Origin: Ascidia mentula
Lineage: Eukaryota; Chordata; Ascidiacea; Phlebobranchia; Ascidiidae
Assembly (NCBI GenBank): GCA_947561715.1
Contig: OX387203.1
Span: 12,958,001-13,022,000 of the forward strand
Direction: 5' to 3'
Length of the DNA stretch: 64,000 nucleotides
Below are positions 43,788-53,670 of this stretch, in pieces. Numbering within the stretch: the stretch's first letter is position 1; each line of letters starts with the position of its first letter. The notes under the pieces were generated by a model that worked only from the letters and a program-made list of their open reading frames with translations, searched no databases and was not told where the DNA came from. Both the position numbers and the translations under genes were made by a program.

Positions 43788-44015
43788 GTCGACTGGTGGG
43801 AGAGGGGCGGAGGTTGGCCTGGTGGGCACGTTGAGTGGTTGGGACATCGCAAGCACGTGGAATGGCAATTTTCAACACTGAGAGTGCAGCGGTAATTACC
43901 ACGCTTGCAACGACAGAAAAGTATGCCTGCCGCTGGACAGCAATACGGCATAATGAGCACGGGCCGACGTCGACGCGGCAACGACGGCGGGGGGCCTTTG
44001 CAAACGATTAAGTAG

Positions 44016-44065
44016 TTAAAAAGTAGCCCGGACAGGGCGTGATGCTTACCTTATTCAAATAGAAT
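44016..44065 (-). ncRNA. SL RNA gene 8, type I
   Basis: Leader 44050-44065; complete; first of three I/II dimers in a row that share the GGCACTTTG variant upstream. Confidence 0.88.
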
Positions 44066-44296
44066 GTCGACTGGTGGGAGAGGGGCGGAGGTTGGCCTGG
44101 TGGGCACTTTGAGTGGTTGGGACATCGCAAGCACGTGGAATGGCAATTTTCAACACTGAGAGTGCAGCGGTAATTACCACGCTTGCAACGACAGAAAAGT
44201 ATGTCTGCCGCTGGACAGTAATTTGGCATAATGAGCACGAGCCGGCGTCGTCGACGCGGCAACGACGGCGGGGGGCCTTTGCAAACGATTAAGTAG

Positions 44297-44346
44297 TTAA
44301 AAAGTAGCCCGGACAGGGCGTGATGCTTACCTTATTCAAATAGAAT
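44297..44346 (-). ncRNA. SL RNA gene 9, type II
   Basis: Leader 44331-44346; complete. Confidence 0.88.
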
Positions 44347-44574
44347 GTCGACTGGTGGGAGAGGGGCGGAGGTTGGCCTGGTGGGCACGTTGAGTGGTTG
44401 GGACATCGCAAGCACGTGGAATGGCAATTTTCAACACTGAGAGTGCAGCGGTAATTACCACGCTTGCAACGACAGAAAAGTATGCCTGCCGCTGGACAGC
44501 AATACGGCATAATGAGCACGGGCCGACGTCGACGCGGCAACGACGGCGGGGGGCCTTTGCAAACGATTAAGTAG

Positions 44575-44624
44575 TTAAAAAGTAGCCCGGACAGGGCGTG
44601 ATGCTTACCTTATTCAAATAGAAT
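44575..44624 (-). ncRNA. SL RNA gene 10, type I
   Basis: Leader 44609-44624; complete. Confidence 0.88.
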
Positions 44625-44855
44625 GTCGACTGGTGGGAGAGGGGCGGAGGTTGGCCTGGTGGGCACTTTGAGTGGTTGGGACATCGCAAGCACGTGGAAT
44701 GGCAATTTTCAACACTGAGAGTGCAGCGGTAATTACCACGCTTGCAACGACAGAAAAGTATGTCTGCCGCTGGACAGTAATTTGGCATAATGAGCACGAG
44801 CCGGCGTCGTCGACGCGGCAACGACGGCGGGGGGCCTTTGCAAACGATTAAGTAG

Positions 44856-44905
44856 TTAAAAAGTAGCCCGGACAGGGCGTGATGCTTACCTTATTCAAAT
44901 AGAAT
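44856..44905 (-). ncRNA. SL RNA gene 11, type II
   Basis: Leader 44890-44905; complete. Confidence 0.88.
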
Positions 44906-45133
44906 GTCGACTGGTGGGAGAGGGGCGGAGGTTGGCCTGGTGGGCACGTTGAGTGGTTGGGACATCGCAAGCACGTGGAATGGCAATTTTCAACACTGAG
45001 AGTGCAGCGGTAATTACCACGCTTGCAACGACAGAAAAGTATGCCTGCCGCTGGACAGCAATACGGCATAATGAGCACGGGCCGACGTCGACGCGGCAAC
45101 GACGGCGGGGGGCCTTTGCAAACGATTAAGTAG

Positions 45134-45183
45134 TTAAAAAGTAGCCCGGACAGGGCGTGATGCTTACCTTATTCAAATAGAAT
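45134..45183 (-). ncRNA. SL RNA gene 12, type I
   Basis: Leader 45168-45183; complete. Confidence 0.88.
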
Positions 45184-45414
45184 GTCGACTGGTGGGAGAG
45201 GGGCGGAGGTTGGCCTGGTGGGCACTTTGAGTGGTTGGGACATCGCAAGCACGTGGAATGGCAATTTTCAACACTGAGAGTGCAGCGGTAATTACCACGC
45301 TTGCAACGACAGAAAAGTATGTCTGCCGCTGGACAGTAATTTGGCATAATGAGCACGAGCCGGCGTCGTCGACGCGGCAACGACGGCGGGGGGCCTTTGC
45401 AAACGTTTAAGTAG

Positions 45415-45464
45415 TTAAAAAGTAGCCCGGACAGGGCGTGATGCTTACCTTATTCAAATAGAAT
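45415..45464 (-). ncRNA. SL RNA gene 13, type II
   Basis: Leader 45449-45464; complete; just beyond its 3' end the spacer has AAACG in place of AATCG. Confidence 0.88.
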
Positions 45465-45692
45465 GTCGACTGGTGGGAGAGGGGCGGAGGTTGGCCTGGT
45501 GGGCACGTTGAGTGGTTGGGACATCGCAAGCACGTGGAATGGCAATTTTCAACACTGAGAGTGCAGCGGTAATTACCACGCTTGCAACGACAGAAAAGTA
45601 TGCCTGCCGCTGGACAGCAATACGGCATAATGAGCACGGGCCGACGTCGACGCGGCAACGACGGCGGGGGGCCTTTGCAAACGATTAAGTAG

Positions 45693-45742
45693 TTAAAAAG
45701 TAGCCCGGACAGGGCGTGATGCTTACCTTATTCAAATAGAAT
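45693..45742 (-). ncRNA. SL RNA gene 14, type I
   Basis: Leader 45727-45742; complete; adjacent type I units 14 and 15 break the dimer alternation. Confidence 0.88.
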
Positions 45743-45973
45743 GTCGACTGGTGGGAGAGGGGCGGAGGTTGGCCTGGTGGGCACGTTGAGTGGTTGGGAC
45801 ATCGCAAGCACGTGGAATGGCAATTTTCAACACTGAGAGTGCAGCGGTAATTACCACGCTTGCAACGACAGAAAAGTATGTCTGCCGCTGGACAGTAATT
45901 TGGCATAATGAGCACGAGCCGGCGTCGTCGACGCGGCAACGACGGCGGGGGGCCTTTGCAAACGATTAAGTAG

Positions 45974-46023
45974 TTAAAAAGTAGCCCGGACAGGGCGTGA
46001 TGCTTACCTTATTCAAATAGAAT
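45974..46023 (-). ncRNA. SL RNA gene 15, type I
   Basis: Leader 46008-46023; complete. Confidence 0.88.
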
Positions 46024-46254
46024 GTCGACTGGTGGGAGAGGGGCGGAGGTTGGCCTGGTGGGCACGTTGAGTGGTTGGGACATCGCAAGCACGTGGAATG
46101 GCAATTTTCAACACTGAGAGTGCAGCGGTAATTACCACGCTTGCAACGACAGAAAAGTATGTCTGCCGCTGGACAGTAATTTGGCATAATGAGCACGAGC
46201 CGGCGTCGTCGACGCGGCAACGACGGCGGGGGGCCTTTGCAAACGATTAAGTAG

Positions 46255-46304
46255 TTAAAAAGTAGCCCGGACAGGGCGTGATGCTTACCTTATTCAAATA
46301 GAAT
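46255..46304 (-). ncRNA. SL RNA gene 16, type II
   Basis: Leader 46289-46304; complete; one upstream substitution (CAACCACAG). Confidence 0.88.
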
Positions 46305-46532
46305 GTCGACTGGTGGGAGAGGGGCGGAGGTTGGCCTGGTGGGCACGTTGAGTGGTTGGGACATCGCAAGCACGTGGAATGGCAATTTTCAACACTGAGA
46401 GTGCAGCGGTAATTACCACGCTTGCAACCACAGAAAAGTATGCCTGCCGCTGGACAGCAATACGGCATAATGAGCACGGGCCGACGTCGACGCGGCAACG
46501 ACGGCGGGGGGCCTTTGCAAACGATTAAGTAG

Positions 46533-46582
46533 TTAAAAAGTAGCCCGGACAGGGCGTGATGCTTACCTTATTCAAATAGAAT
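46533..46582 (-). ncRNA. SL RNA gene 17, type I
   Basis: Leader 46567-46582; complete; its promoter region begins right after the 3' end of LINE B, about 245 bp upstream. Confidence 0.88.
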
Positions 46583-47199
46583 GTCGACTGGTGGGAGAGG
46601 GGCGGAGGTTGGCCTGGTGGGCACTTTGAGTGGTTGGGACATCGCAAGCACGTGGAATGGCAATTTTCAACACTGAGAGTGCAGCGGTAATTACCACGCT
46701 TGCAACGACAGAAAAGTATGTCTGCCGCTGGACAGTAATTTGGCATAATGAGCACGAGCCGGCGTCGTCGACGCGGCAACGACGGCGGGGGGCCTTTGCA
46801 AACGTTTAAGTAGTTGAAAAGTAGCCCATTTCTATTTTATTCGGGCGGGCTAACAGCCGCCACCACGAATATCACACAAAATTGTTAAAGGAAAAGAGGG
46901 AAATGGGGAGAAATTCATTAGAAAGAGGGCGGAAAGTAAACAAAAGGGTACAATAATTGGCGAGACGAAAAGGCACAATGAAAAAATACAGTTACAGACG
47001 CTTGGGGCGCTGCACGAAAAAATACACAAATAAGGACGACCGGAATTTGCGAAAAATTATACAGTTGCAGACGACAAGGACGCTGCACGAGAAAAAAAAG
47101 ACAATACACTATTGGGGACGACAAAAGTACGGAATAATTCAGAGTGTTGCAGACGACAAATTTTATATGATGTATGTGTTGGTTGCCCGGGGAATGGAT

Positions 47200-50100
47200 T
47201 TAAATTAAATACTGGACGACGTCGGCCAAGACACCTTCGAGGTCGGCATTTGACCTGCTCCGTTGCAAAGTAAGTCGAAAGTTCATAGTGTGTTTCAGGG
47301 TCCGGATCAGGTGTTGGGGTACGTTAATTAAAGGGCGGGGGTCGTGTTTAATGCGATTCCGAGTCTTCCAAATGGTGTGGGTGAGGGATGTATTTAATAG
47401 AGCTACAAGGGTTGAGGAGTATGGATTGTCTGAGAGGGGGGTTTTAGGGAAAGTTAGGTAACTGGGGGTGTCGAAATATGTAAAGGTGTTATTAAGGAGG
47501 GAATTTAGGGTGTTTTTAACAAGGGATAAAAGTGGCTGTATAGTGGGGCAGGTATGGAAGAGGTGACTGAAGGTTTCCAGGGGGTAATTGCAAAAAAGGC
47601 ATTGGGGATCTAAATCGAGGGGGAGATAGGACTTCTGGCATTTCAAGGGGAGGATTTTGTGGACTAATCTGTAATTAAAGGTTTTTAGGTAATTGGGAAA
47701 GATGGGGTGATGTATTTGTGACCAGTCAGTGTGGAAAAAGGGGGGCTGGGAATCATTAATTAATCGGGTGTAGAGGGGTTTAGATTTAGGGCAGAGTAAT
47801 TCTTGTTCGGAGGGTTTGATAGATGTAATGAGGGAGAGAATGTATTGGTAGTGAGTGGAGGGTGATGTGACGTGGGGGAGGTTGTTTCGTATTCTAAGGC
47901 TGTATAAATTTGATAGGGGGAGGCCGAGGTGGTATTCCAAGAGGGAGAGTTGGGGAGTTGTTGGGGTGTCCAAGATTCGGTGTTTATAATAATTTTTTAC
48001 AGTAAAGAGAAGGGAGAGATCAGCGTAGAGGGGTAGATTTGCCGCGCCGTAACCACCAAGGTCACGGCGGGCTGCCAAGGTGTTAATGGGCAATGTTGGT
48101 AGATTTGGGCCTCCGACAAAGCTTGCCACAATGCCGTCGACCCGCTCTCGTTGCTGGGGTGGTAGGGGGTAAATTTTTGCTAAGTACGAAATTTCGGGTA
48201 AGAGTAAAGTTTTGGAGAGAATGCATTTGGAATCGAAAGTAAGAAAAGGGTTGCTAATAGTTTTGGCGCGGGATTGTAAAGAATTAATTACTTGGTGCCA
48301 GGCCGCTTTAATAACTGGGGGTGCGCCGATGGGAATATTTAACGGGGTAATTTTATTCGGGTTCCATTTAATTTGATTCAAGAGGGGGTCGTCTGAGAGA
48401 GGGTGGAGGATGGCAATTGCTTCTGTTTTATCGGGGTTCAGTTTAAGACCGGTGAATTTAGAAAATTTATTAATAAGTGACAGGGCGTTACACAGGGACT
48501 GCCGATGCGCCACCACGAGGGTGACGTCATCGGCGTAAGCAATTGCCTTAGGGATGTTGCGGCATGGCACAGGAGTGGAAATGATAGAGGGGGTGTTCTG
48601 GAGGGCAACGAGCAACGGGTCTAAAGCAATCAGGAAGAGGTTCAGACTAAGGGGGTCTCCTTGTCTGACTCCTCTCCTGATGGGAAAATCCCTTGTGGCG
48701 AAGCCATTGACGAAAACCCGGGAATTGGCGGAAGAATGAAGAGCAGAAAGGTATCGAGTAAAGAGAGGGGGAAAGCGTTTAAGATTTAATTGGGAGAGTA
48801 ACCATGGGAAGGAAATAGAGTCGAAGGCTTTTTGGAAGTCGAGTGAAACGAAAAACGAATTTGAATTTATTGAAGAAGCGTGAGAATATAAATCGCGAAG
48901 AAGTGTGGTTGCGTCTGAGGTAGAGGATCCGGGGGTAGCAAATTGATTGTGGGAGAGTATTGAAGTGATAAAGGGCTTGATACGTAGGTTCAGGATTTTG
49001 TGGAGGATTTTGAGGTCGGTATTAAGTAATGAGATGGGGCGGTAATTGGTCAAAAGGGTGGGGTCGTTTTTTTTATGGATGATTGTAATATGGCCTAAAT
49101 TGAATTCCAAGGGGGTGTATGCGTTTTGATAGGTGAAGTTGAGGGCTTGGGTAAGGTCGGGCCCGATTAGGTCCCAGCAACGAGTATAAAACTCGATGCT
49201 GAGCCCATCGGGCCCGGGGGTTTTGTTAGGGGAAAAGAGGGAAAGGGCTTGTTTTACTTCGGTCATTGTGATGGGGGCTGATAGGGAATCTAAATACTGA
49301 TCAGGGATTAATTTGGAAGGGAGTTGGGAAAATTGGTCACTAGGGGGAGGTAAGGGAAGTTCTTGTGAAGTGTATAAGTCTGTGTAAAATTTTCGTGTAT
49401 GGTCTAATATTTCCTTGGGGGTTGTTAAGGGGAGTCCGTGGGGGTCTTGAAATTCGAGAATGGGGGGTTTTCTGCGGGAAGGGAAAAGCTGGGCATAAAG
49501 GGTTTTGTCTGCTATATTTTTGAATTGGGGATCGGATGAAAGGGATTTGATGAGGGAAGAGCGGGCATTGGAAATGTAGGTATTATTTAGGGACTTTTTC
49601 AGGGATTGGAAGTGGGCTAAGTTTTGTGGGGTCGGGTAATCATTCACTTTTTGGCGGGAGGATTCGAACTGCTGGTGAAGGAGGAGGGTTTCGGTGCGAT
49701 GGAGTTGGGCTAAACGTTTTGAATGGGATTGGAGGAGGGATTTAAATTTAGTTTTAAGGGTAAGCCAGAAGTCCATGGGATTTGGGTGGATAGGTCCTAG
49801 GGTTTGCCAGAGGGGATAATGTTGGGAGAGATCTATTTGAAAGTCAGGGTCAAGGAGGGTAGATGTGTTATTCTTCCAGGAGCCTTTGCCCCTGGGAGGA
49901 GAGGAAATGATGTTGAGGGTGAGGGTAACTAGATCGTGGTCGGAGAAGGGACATGGAGTAAATGTATGCTGCTTAGGGATTAATGGAGGGGAAATATAAA
50001 CTCTGTCTATTCGGGATTGGGTACCAGGGGCGCGACGGGAAAATTGACAAAGGGAGGGATGAAGAGTGCGGAAGGAGTCTTGGAGGTTAAAGGTGGATAA

Positions 50101-50649
50101 TAAATTAATCAAAGGGGGGCTAGGCCGGCGTGACTGTGCAGGGGGATATTTGTCAAGGGTGGGGTTTAAGACGCAATTAAAATCGCCGGCCAAAATTAAG
50201 GGGTGGGGTGAAGTTAAATAAGGGTAGAGGGAGTCAAAAAAGTTATTTCGAAGGGTAAAATTCTGGGAACCGGAGGGAGCGTAAATATTAACTATATGGA
50301 AGGTATGGGTTAGGGTTGAGATGTCGGCCGCAATAATGCGACCGGCAGAGTCAGAAAATGAATTGAGAATTTGAAGTGTGGAGGAGTTTAGAAGAACTGC
50401 GACACCACCTTGGGCATAGCCTGTCGGAGGTGCCGAGTTTAAGAGGATGGGGCCAGAAGTCCATTCGGACTTCCACAGTGATTCGGTTTGGGGAGTAGAG
50501 TGAGTTTCTTGGAGGCAAAAAAGGTCAAAGTTCAAAGAGGAAAGGTACCGGAACAGGGCTCTTCTCTTAGGTGCCTGGCCTAGGCCGTTAACATTAAGGG
50601 TGCAAATTCGTAAAAAGGACGCCATTTTATTCATAATACACAAATACAC
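47200..50649 (-). CDS. LINE copy B ORF2: APE endonuclease, reverse transcriptase, Cys/His tail
   Basis: 1,149 codons; MASFLRIC at 50625 may be the functional start. Endonuclease (1-240): TLNVNGLG, LQETH, IYAPSG, LAGDFNCVL, SRIDRVYIS and FSDHDLV supply the Asn, Glu, Asp-Asn, Asp and His residues of an apurinic-type nuclease. RT: NKTPGPDGLSIEFY (about 465), NYRPISLLNTDLKILHK, FVSLDFQKAFDSISF, RRGVRQGDPLSLNLF and AYADDVTLVV (about 703). The tail has a CCHC-type motif CLFCNYPLETFSHLFHTCP (about 1020). RT motif wording (GPDG..EFY, RPISLLN.D, RGVRQGDPLS) and the tail suggest the Tx1/L1 group. The endonuclease would nick the SL gene at the hairpin and prime reverse transcription there. Confidence 0.92.
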   Translation of the reverse strand: MYLCIMNKMASFLRICTLNVNGLGQAPKRRALFRYLSSLNFDLFCLQETHSTPQTESLWKSEWTSGPILLNSAPPTGYAQGGVAVLLNSSTLQILNSFSDSAGRIIAADISTLTHTFHIVNIYAPSGSQNFTLRNNFFDSLYPYLTSPHPLILAGDFNCVLNPTLDKYPPAQSRRPSPPLINLLSTFNLQDSFRTLHPSLCQFSRRAPGTQSRIDRVYISPPLIPKQHTFTPCPFSDHDLVTLTLNIISSPPRGKGSWKNNTSTLLDPDFQIDLSQHYPLWQTLGPIHPNPMDFWLTLKTKFKSLLQSHSKRLAQLHRTETLLLHQQFESSRQKVNDYPTPQNLAHFQSLKKSLNNTYISNARSSLIKSLSSDPQFKNIADKTLYAQLFPSRRKPPILEFQDPHGLPLTTPKEILDHTRKFYTDLYTSQELPLPPPSDQFSQLPSKLIPDQYLDSLSAPITMTEVKQALSLFSPNKTPGPDGLSIEFYTRCWDLIGPDLTQALNFTYQNAYTPLEFNLGHITIIHKKNDPTLLTNYRPISLLNTDLKILHKILNLRIKPFITSILSHNQFATPGSSTSDATTLLRDLYSHASSINSNSFFVSLDFQKAFDSISFPWLLSQLNLKRFPPLFTRYLSALHSSANSRVFVNGFATRDFPIRRGVRQGDPLSLNLFLIALDPLLVALQNTPSIISTPVPCRNIPKAIAYADDVTLVVAHRQSLCNALSLINKFSKFTGLKLNPDKTEAIAILHPLSDDPLLNQIKWNPNKITPLNIPIGAPPVIKAAWHQVINSLQSRAKTISNPFLTFDSKCILSKTLLLPEISYLAKIYPLPPQQRERVDGIVASFVGGPNLPTLPINTLAARRDLGGYGAANLPLYADLSLLFTVKNYYKHRILDTPTTPQLSLLEYHLGLPLSNLYSLRIRNNLPHVTSPSTHYQYILSLITSIKPSEQELLCPKSKPLYTRLINDSQPPFFHTDWSQIHHPIFPNYLKTFNYRLVHKILPLKCQKSYLPLDLDPQCLFCNYPLETFSHLFHTCPTIQPLLSLVKNTLNSLLNNTFTYFDTPSYLTFPKTPLSDNPYSSTLVALLNTSLTHTIWKTRNRIKHDPRPLINVPQHLIRTLKHTMNFRLTLQRSRSNADLEGVLADVVQYLI

Positions 50650-50668
50650 AAAAGGGGGGGTGGTTTAT

Positions 50669-52381
50669 TTAATAAAAGGTTGAGTTGAAGTCATTGGGGA
50701 TTCTAGCTCTACAGCTGCAGACTACGTGTTCCCCGGGCATTAAATTATATGTGACGCCACAAGTGCAGCTTATCAGCAGGCGTTGACACTTTTTATTGGT
50801 GCAACGAGATGGGCTAAGGTAAAATTCTTCCGCAGCCCAATTGCCACAGCGACATTTAAAATGTGCTGTGTTGCATAAACATTTGATTTGCTCGCCTGCA
50901 TATGCTGTGTGGCAGCATGACGTCTTCTTCTTGGGCGAAGGTGTTGCACTGTTCTTGCGTTTGCGGGATCTCACTGTATGGAACCCTTCGTCATCCCGCT
51001 TTGGTTTAGGGGTCGATGACGCCATTGGTTGCGTCACTGGGACGGGAGCGTCACTGGAAACCATTTGTGTTGTAGCGGTATCAGCCAACACGGGCTGCAG
51101 GATACTGCGACGTACCGCCTCTGGTGTCTTGATGTTGTTGACAACATTGAACGTTGGGGCGCTAGAGGGTGATTGCGCCTCTGATGTCTTGTTGTTGTTG
51201 TTGCTGGGAGTTGTAGCGGTGTCAGCCAACTCGGGCTGCTGCATACTATGTTGTACCGCCTCTGGTGTCTTGCTTTCTTCGCCAACATTGGGCGTTGGGG
51301 CGCTAGAGGTTGTAAGCACCTCTGTAGACTTCGCGCCGCTTCCCGTGACGTCAGCTGTCACGGTTGGCGGCGCATCTTCAGTGGCAACAGCTGCCACACC
51401 TTGCTTGTTCACAGGTGTGACTTCACGTGTCACACCTGGAGTTGTAACGGCTTTATCTACCGCTTCTGAAGCCTTCGCATTTTGCGTCGGGACGGCCTTA
51501 TCAGCCGCCTCTGGCGCCTTCTCGTCGAGCGTTGCGACGAGCGCACCTGCGCCCGCCAACGCCGACTCGCTCTTATCTTTGACTTGCTGCGTTTTCGCGC
51601 CTGCGTCTTTGACTGCTTTTCGCTCTTCTATATAGTTTGCGAAACTAGGGCACTCGCGTTTCACGTGGCCCATTTCGTGGCAAAAATCGCACTTTTTGGG
51701 CTGGCCTTCGTATGTCACCTCGATAGTTTTTTTGCCCAGACGCAGGCGCTCGGGAATATGGTTTTGGGCCAATACAGAGCTCTTCATGATTATGACGCGT
51801 TTGCCGCCATATACACCTTCCTCATCATACACTTTCCACCCCTTTTTGACTGGGGCGAACTTTGTCATGAAATTTAGCAAGGCTGCCATTTTAATTCGCG
51901 GGTGGACTTTAGATAGAAACACCCGAATTTCGTCGTCACAATGGGCATTAGCGTAAACTGCTTTCCCACTGGCTCTGATGGTGGCAGCGAGCTCTTTGGC
52001 CTTTTCTGCTGCAGCGCAGTTAAAAACGACCTTTCCGTTTGGGTAGGGAATTACGCCCTCCAAAGATCGAATGCTCACTTTAAGCTGTTTTAGCAACTTG
52101 TAAAGCTCTGGCTTCTTGAGCCCTGGATTGAAACGGGCTTCAACATCCAAATTAGGGTCGGTATCGAAAGGATCGACCGCTTGCACATTTCCGGCCGAAA
52201 CAACAGGCCGGGAAGCTAACGCTTGCGCGTAATTCATAATTTTCTCTGCCTTTTGTGCGTCTCCAACAAATTCGCACGGGCTGGCCACTGGCAGCTCACC
52301 TCTCCTTTCAAACAAAAAGCAGCCCTTAGAAGGGCTGGGCTGGCTTTGCGCAGTGGCCTCAGATAGTCTACAACAGATCAT
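50669..52381 (-). CDS. LINE copy B ORF1 (RNA-binding protein)
   Basis: 570 codons from the first ATG; MNYAQALASRPV (52237) is an alternative start. RRM-like region, CCHC knuckle CDFCHEMGHVKREC, Thr/Pro/Ala linker with fewer EAADKA repeats than copy A and a four-Asn run, and the Cys-rich C-terminal domain with at least 12 cysteines. The ORF1 stop and first ORF2 ATG are about 20 nt apart, so ORF2 may be translated by reinitiation. Confidence 0.9.
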   Translation of the reverse strand: MICCRLSEATAQSQPSPSKGCFLFERRGELPVASPCEFVGDAQKAEKIMNYAQALASRPVVSAGNVQAVDPFDTDPNLDVEARFNPGLKKPELYKLLKQLKVSIRSLEGVIPYPNGKVVFNCAAAEKAKELAATIRASGKAVYANAHCDDEIRVFLSKVHPRIKMAALLNFMTKFAPVKKGWKVYDEEGVYGGKRVIIMKSSVLAQNHIPERLRLGKKTIEVTYEGQPKKCDFCHEMGHVKRECPSFANYIEERKAVKDAGAKTQQVKDKSESALAGAGALVATLDEKAPEAADKAVPTQNAKASEAVDKAVTTPGVTREVTPVNKQGVAAVATEDAPPTVTADVTGSGAKSTEVLTTSSAPTPNVGEESKTPEAVQHSMQQPELADTATTPSNNNNKTSEAQSPSSAPTFNVVNNIKTPEAVRRSILQPVLADTATTQMVSSDAPVPVTQPMASSTPKPKRDDEGFHTVRSRKRKNSATPSPKKKTSCCHTAYAGEQIKCLCNTAHFKCRCGNWAAEEFYLSPSRCTNKKCQRLLISCTCGVTYNLMPGEHVVCSCRARIPNDFNSTFY

Positions 52382-52472
52382 TAACCAGAAAAACTAAGAC
52401 GAAAACTTGTAAGACTGGCCGAATTCACTGCTTTATATAGACTCAAATAATTTCCAATATAGTAACTCAGGT

Positions 52473-52498
52473 GTGATGCTTACTTATTCAAATAGAAT
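52473..52498 (-). ncRNA. SL RNA gene 18, interrupted by LINE B
   Basis: Leader 52483-52498, but one G is lost at the leader/donor border (AATAAGTAAGC). LINE B follows after CATCAC. Confidence 0.8.
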
Positions 52499-52726
52499 GT
52501 CGACTGGTGGGAGAGGGGCGGAGGTTGGCCTGGTGGGCACGTTGAGTGGTTGGGACATCGCAAGCACGTGGAATGGCAATTTTCAACACTGAGAGTGCAG
52601 CGGTAATTACCACGCTTGCAACGACAGAAAAGTATGCCTGCCGCTGGACAGCAATACGGCATAATGAGCACGGGCCGACGTCGACGCGGCAACGACGGCG
52701 GGGGGCCTTTGCAAACGATTAAGTAG

Positions 52727-52776
52727 TTAAAAAGTAGCCCGGACAGGGCGTGATGCTTACCTTATTCAAATAGAAT
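52727..52776 (-). ncRNA. SL RNA gene 19, type II
   Basis: Leader 52761-52776; complete. Confidence 0.88.
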
Positions 52777-53004
52777 GTCGACTGGTGGGAGAGGGGCGGA
52801 GGTTGGCCTGGTGGGCACGTTGAGTGGTTGGGACATCGCAAGCACGTGGAATGGCAATTTTCAACACTGAGAGTGCAGCGGTAATTACCACGCTTGCAAC
52901 GACAGAAAAGTATGCCTGCCGCTGGACAGCAATACGGCATAATGAGCACGGGCCGACGTCGACGCGGCAACGACGGCGGGGGGCCTTTGCAAACGATTAA
53001 GTAG

Positions 53005-53054
53005 TTAAAAAGTAGCCCGGACAGGGCGTGATGCTTACCTTATTCAAATAGAAT
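53005..53054 (-). ncRNA. SL RNA gene 20, type I
   Basis: Leader 53039-53054; complete. Confidence 0.88.
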
Positions 53055-53670
53055 GTCGACTGGTGGGAGAGGGGCGGAGGTTGGCCTGGTGGGCACGTTG
53101 AGTGGTTGGGACATCGCAAGCACGTGGAATGGCAATTTTCAACACTGAGAGTGCAGCGGTAATTACCACGCTTGCAACGACAGAAAAGTATGTCTGCCGC
53201 TGGACAGTAATTTGGCATAATGAGCACGAGCCGGCGTCGTCGACGCGGCAACGACGGCGGGGGGCCTTTGCAAACGATTAAGTAGTTAAAAAGTAGCCCA
53301 TTTCTATTTTATTCGGGCGGGCTAACAGCCGCCACCACGAATATCACACAAAATTGTTAAAGGAAAGGAGGGAAATGGGGAGAAATTCATTAGAAAGAGG
53401 GCGGAAAGTAAACAAAAGGGTACAATAATTGGCGAGACGAAAAGGCACAATGAAAAAATACAGTTACAGACGCTTGGGGCGCTGCACGAAAAAATACACA
53501 AATAAGGACGACCGGAATTTGCGAAAAATTATACAGTTGCAGACGACAAGGACGCTGCACGAGAAAAAAAGACAATACACTATTGGGGACGACAAAAGTA
53601 CGGAATAATTCAGAGTGTTGCAGACGACAAATTTTATATGATGTATGTGTTGGTTGCCCGGGGAATGGAT

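Larger units (their letters stand above)
42643..46827 (-). repeat. SL RNA gene array, segment 2 (15 units)
   Basis: Fifteen head-to-tail units of 281 bp (type I) or 278 bp (type II), many alternating as 559-bp dimers. Type II differs by a 3-bp deletion and several substitutions 140-220 bp upstream of the leader; the last 140 bp before the leader are almost invariant and probably hold the promoter. The lowest unit is cut by LINE A. The upper end stops at the 3' end of LINE B. Confidence 0.92.
46828..52472 (-). mobile_element. SL-array LINE copy B, full length and intact
   Basis: About 5.65 kb. The 3' junction is ...AATAAAATAGAAAT|GGGCTAC. The 5' end is at the GTGATGCTTAC flank of SL unit 18, reading TTACTATATTGGAAATT inward. 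Both ORFs are uninterrupted, so this copy could be autonomous. Confidence 0.92.
52473..53299 (-). repeat. SL RNA gene array, segment 3 (3 units)
   Basis: Type II, II, I units between LINE B (5' side) and LINE C (3' side). Confidence 0.92.

Noticed and set aside
42591..46779. An 83-84-codon Cys/Arg-rich open frame (MPRRRRR...) repeated in every SL unit
   Set aside because: It covers the SL promoter region and leader. Types I and II differ in it by several amino-acid changes and a codon deletion, and it reads through the splice donor. Repetition is explained by unit homogenisation, so I do not call it a gene.
46957..47208. Plus-strand basic frame (MARRKGTMKKYSYRR...) in the LINE 3' UTR
   Set aside because: It exists in several copies but is antisense to the element, changes length between copies and includes the end of ORF2 in reverse.
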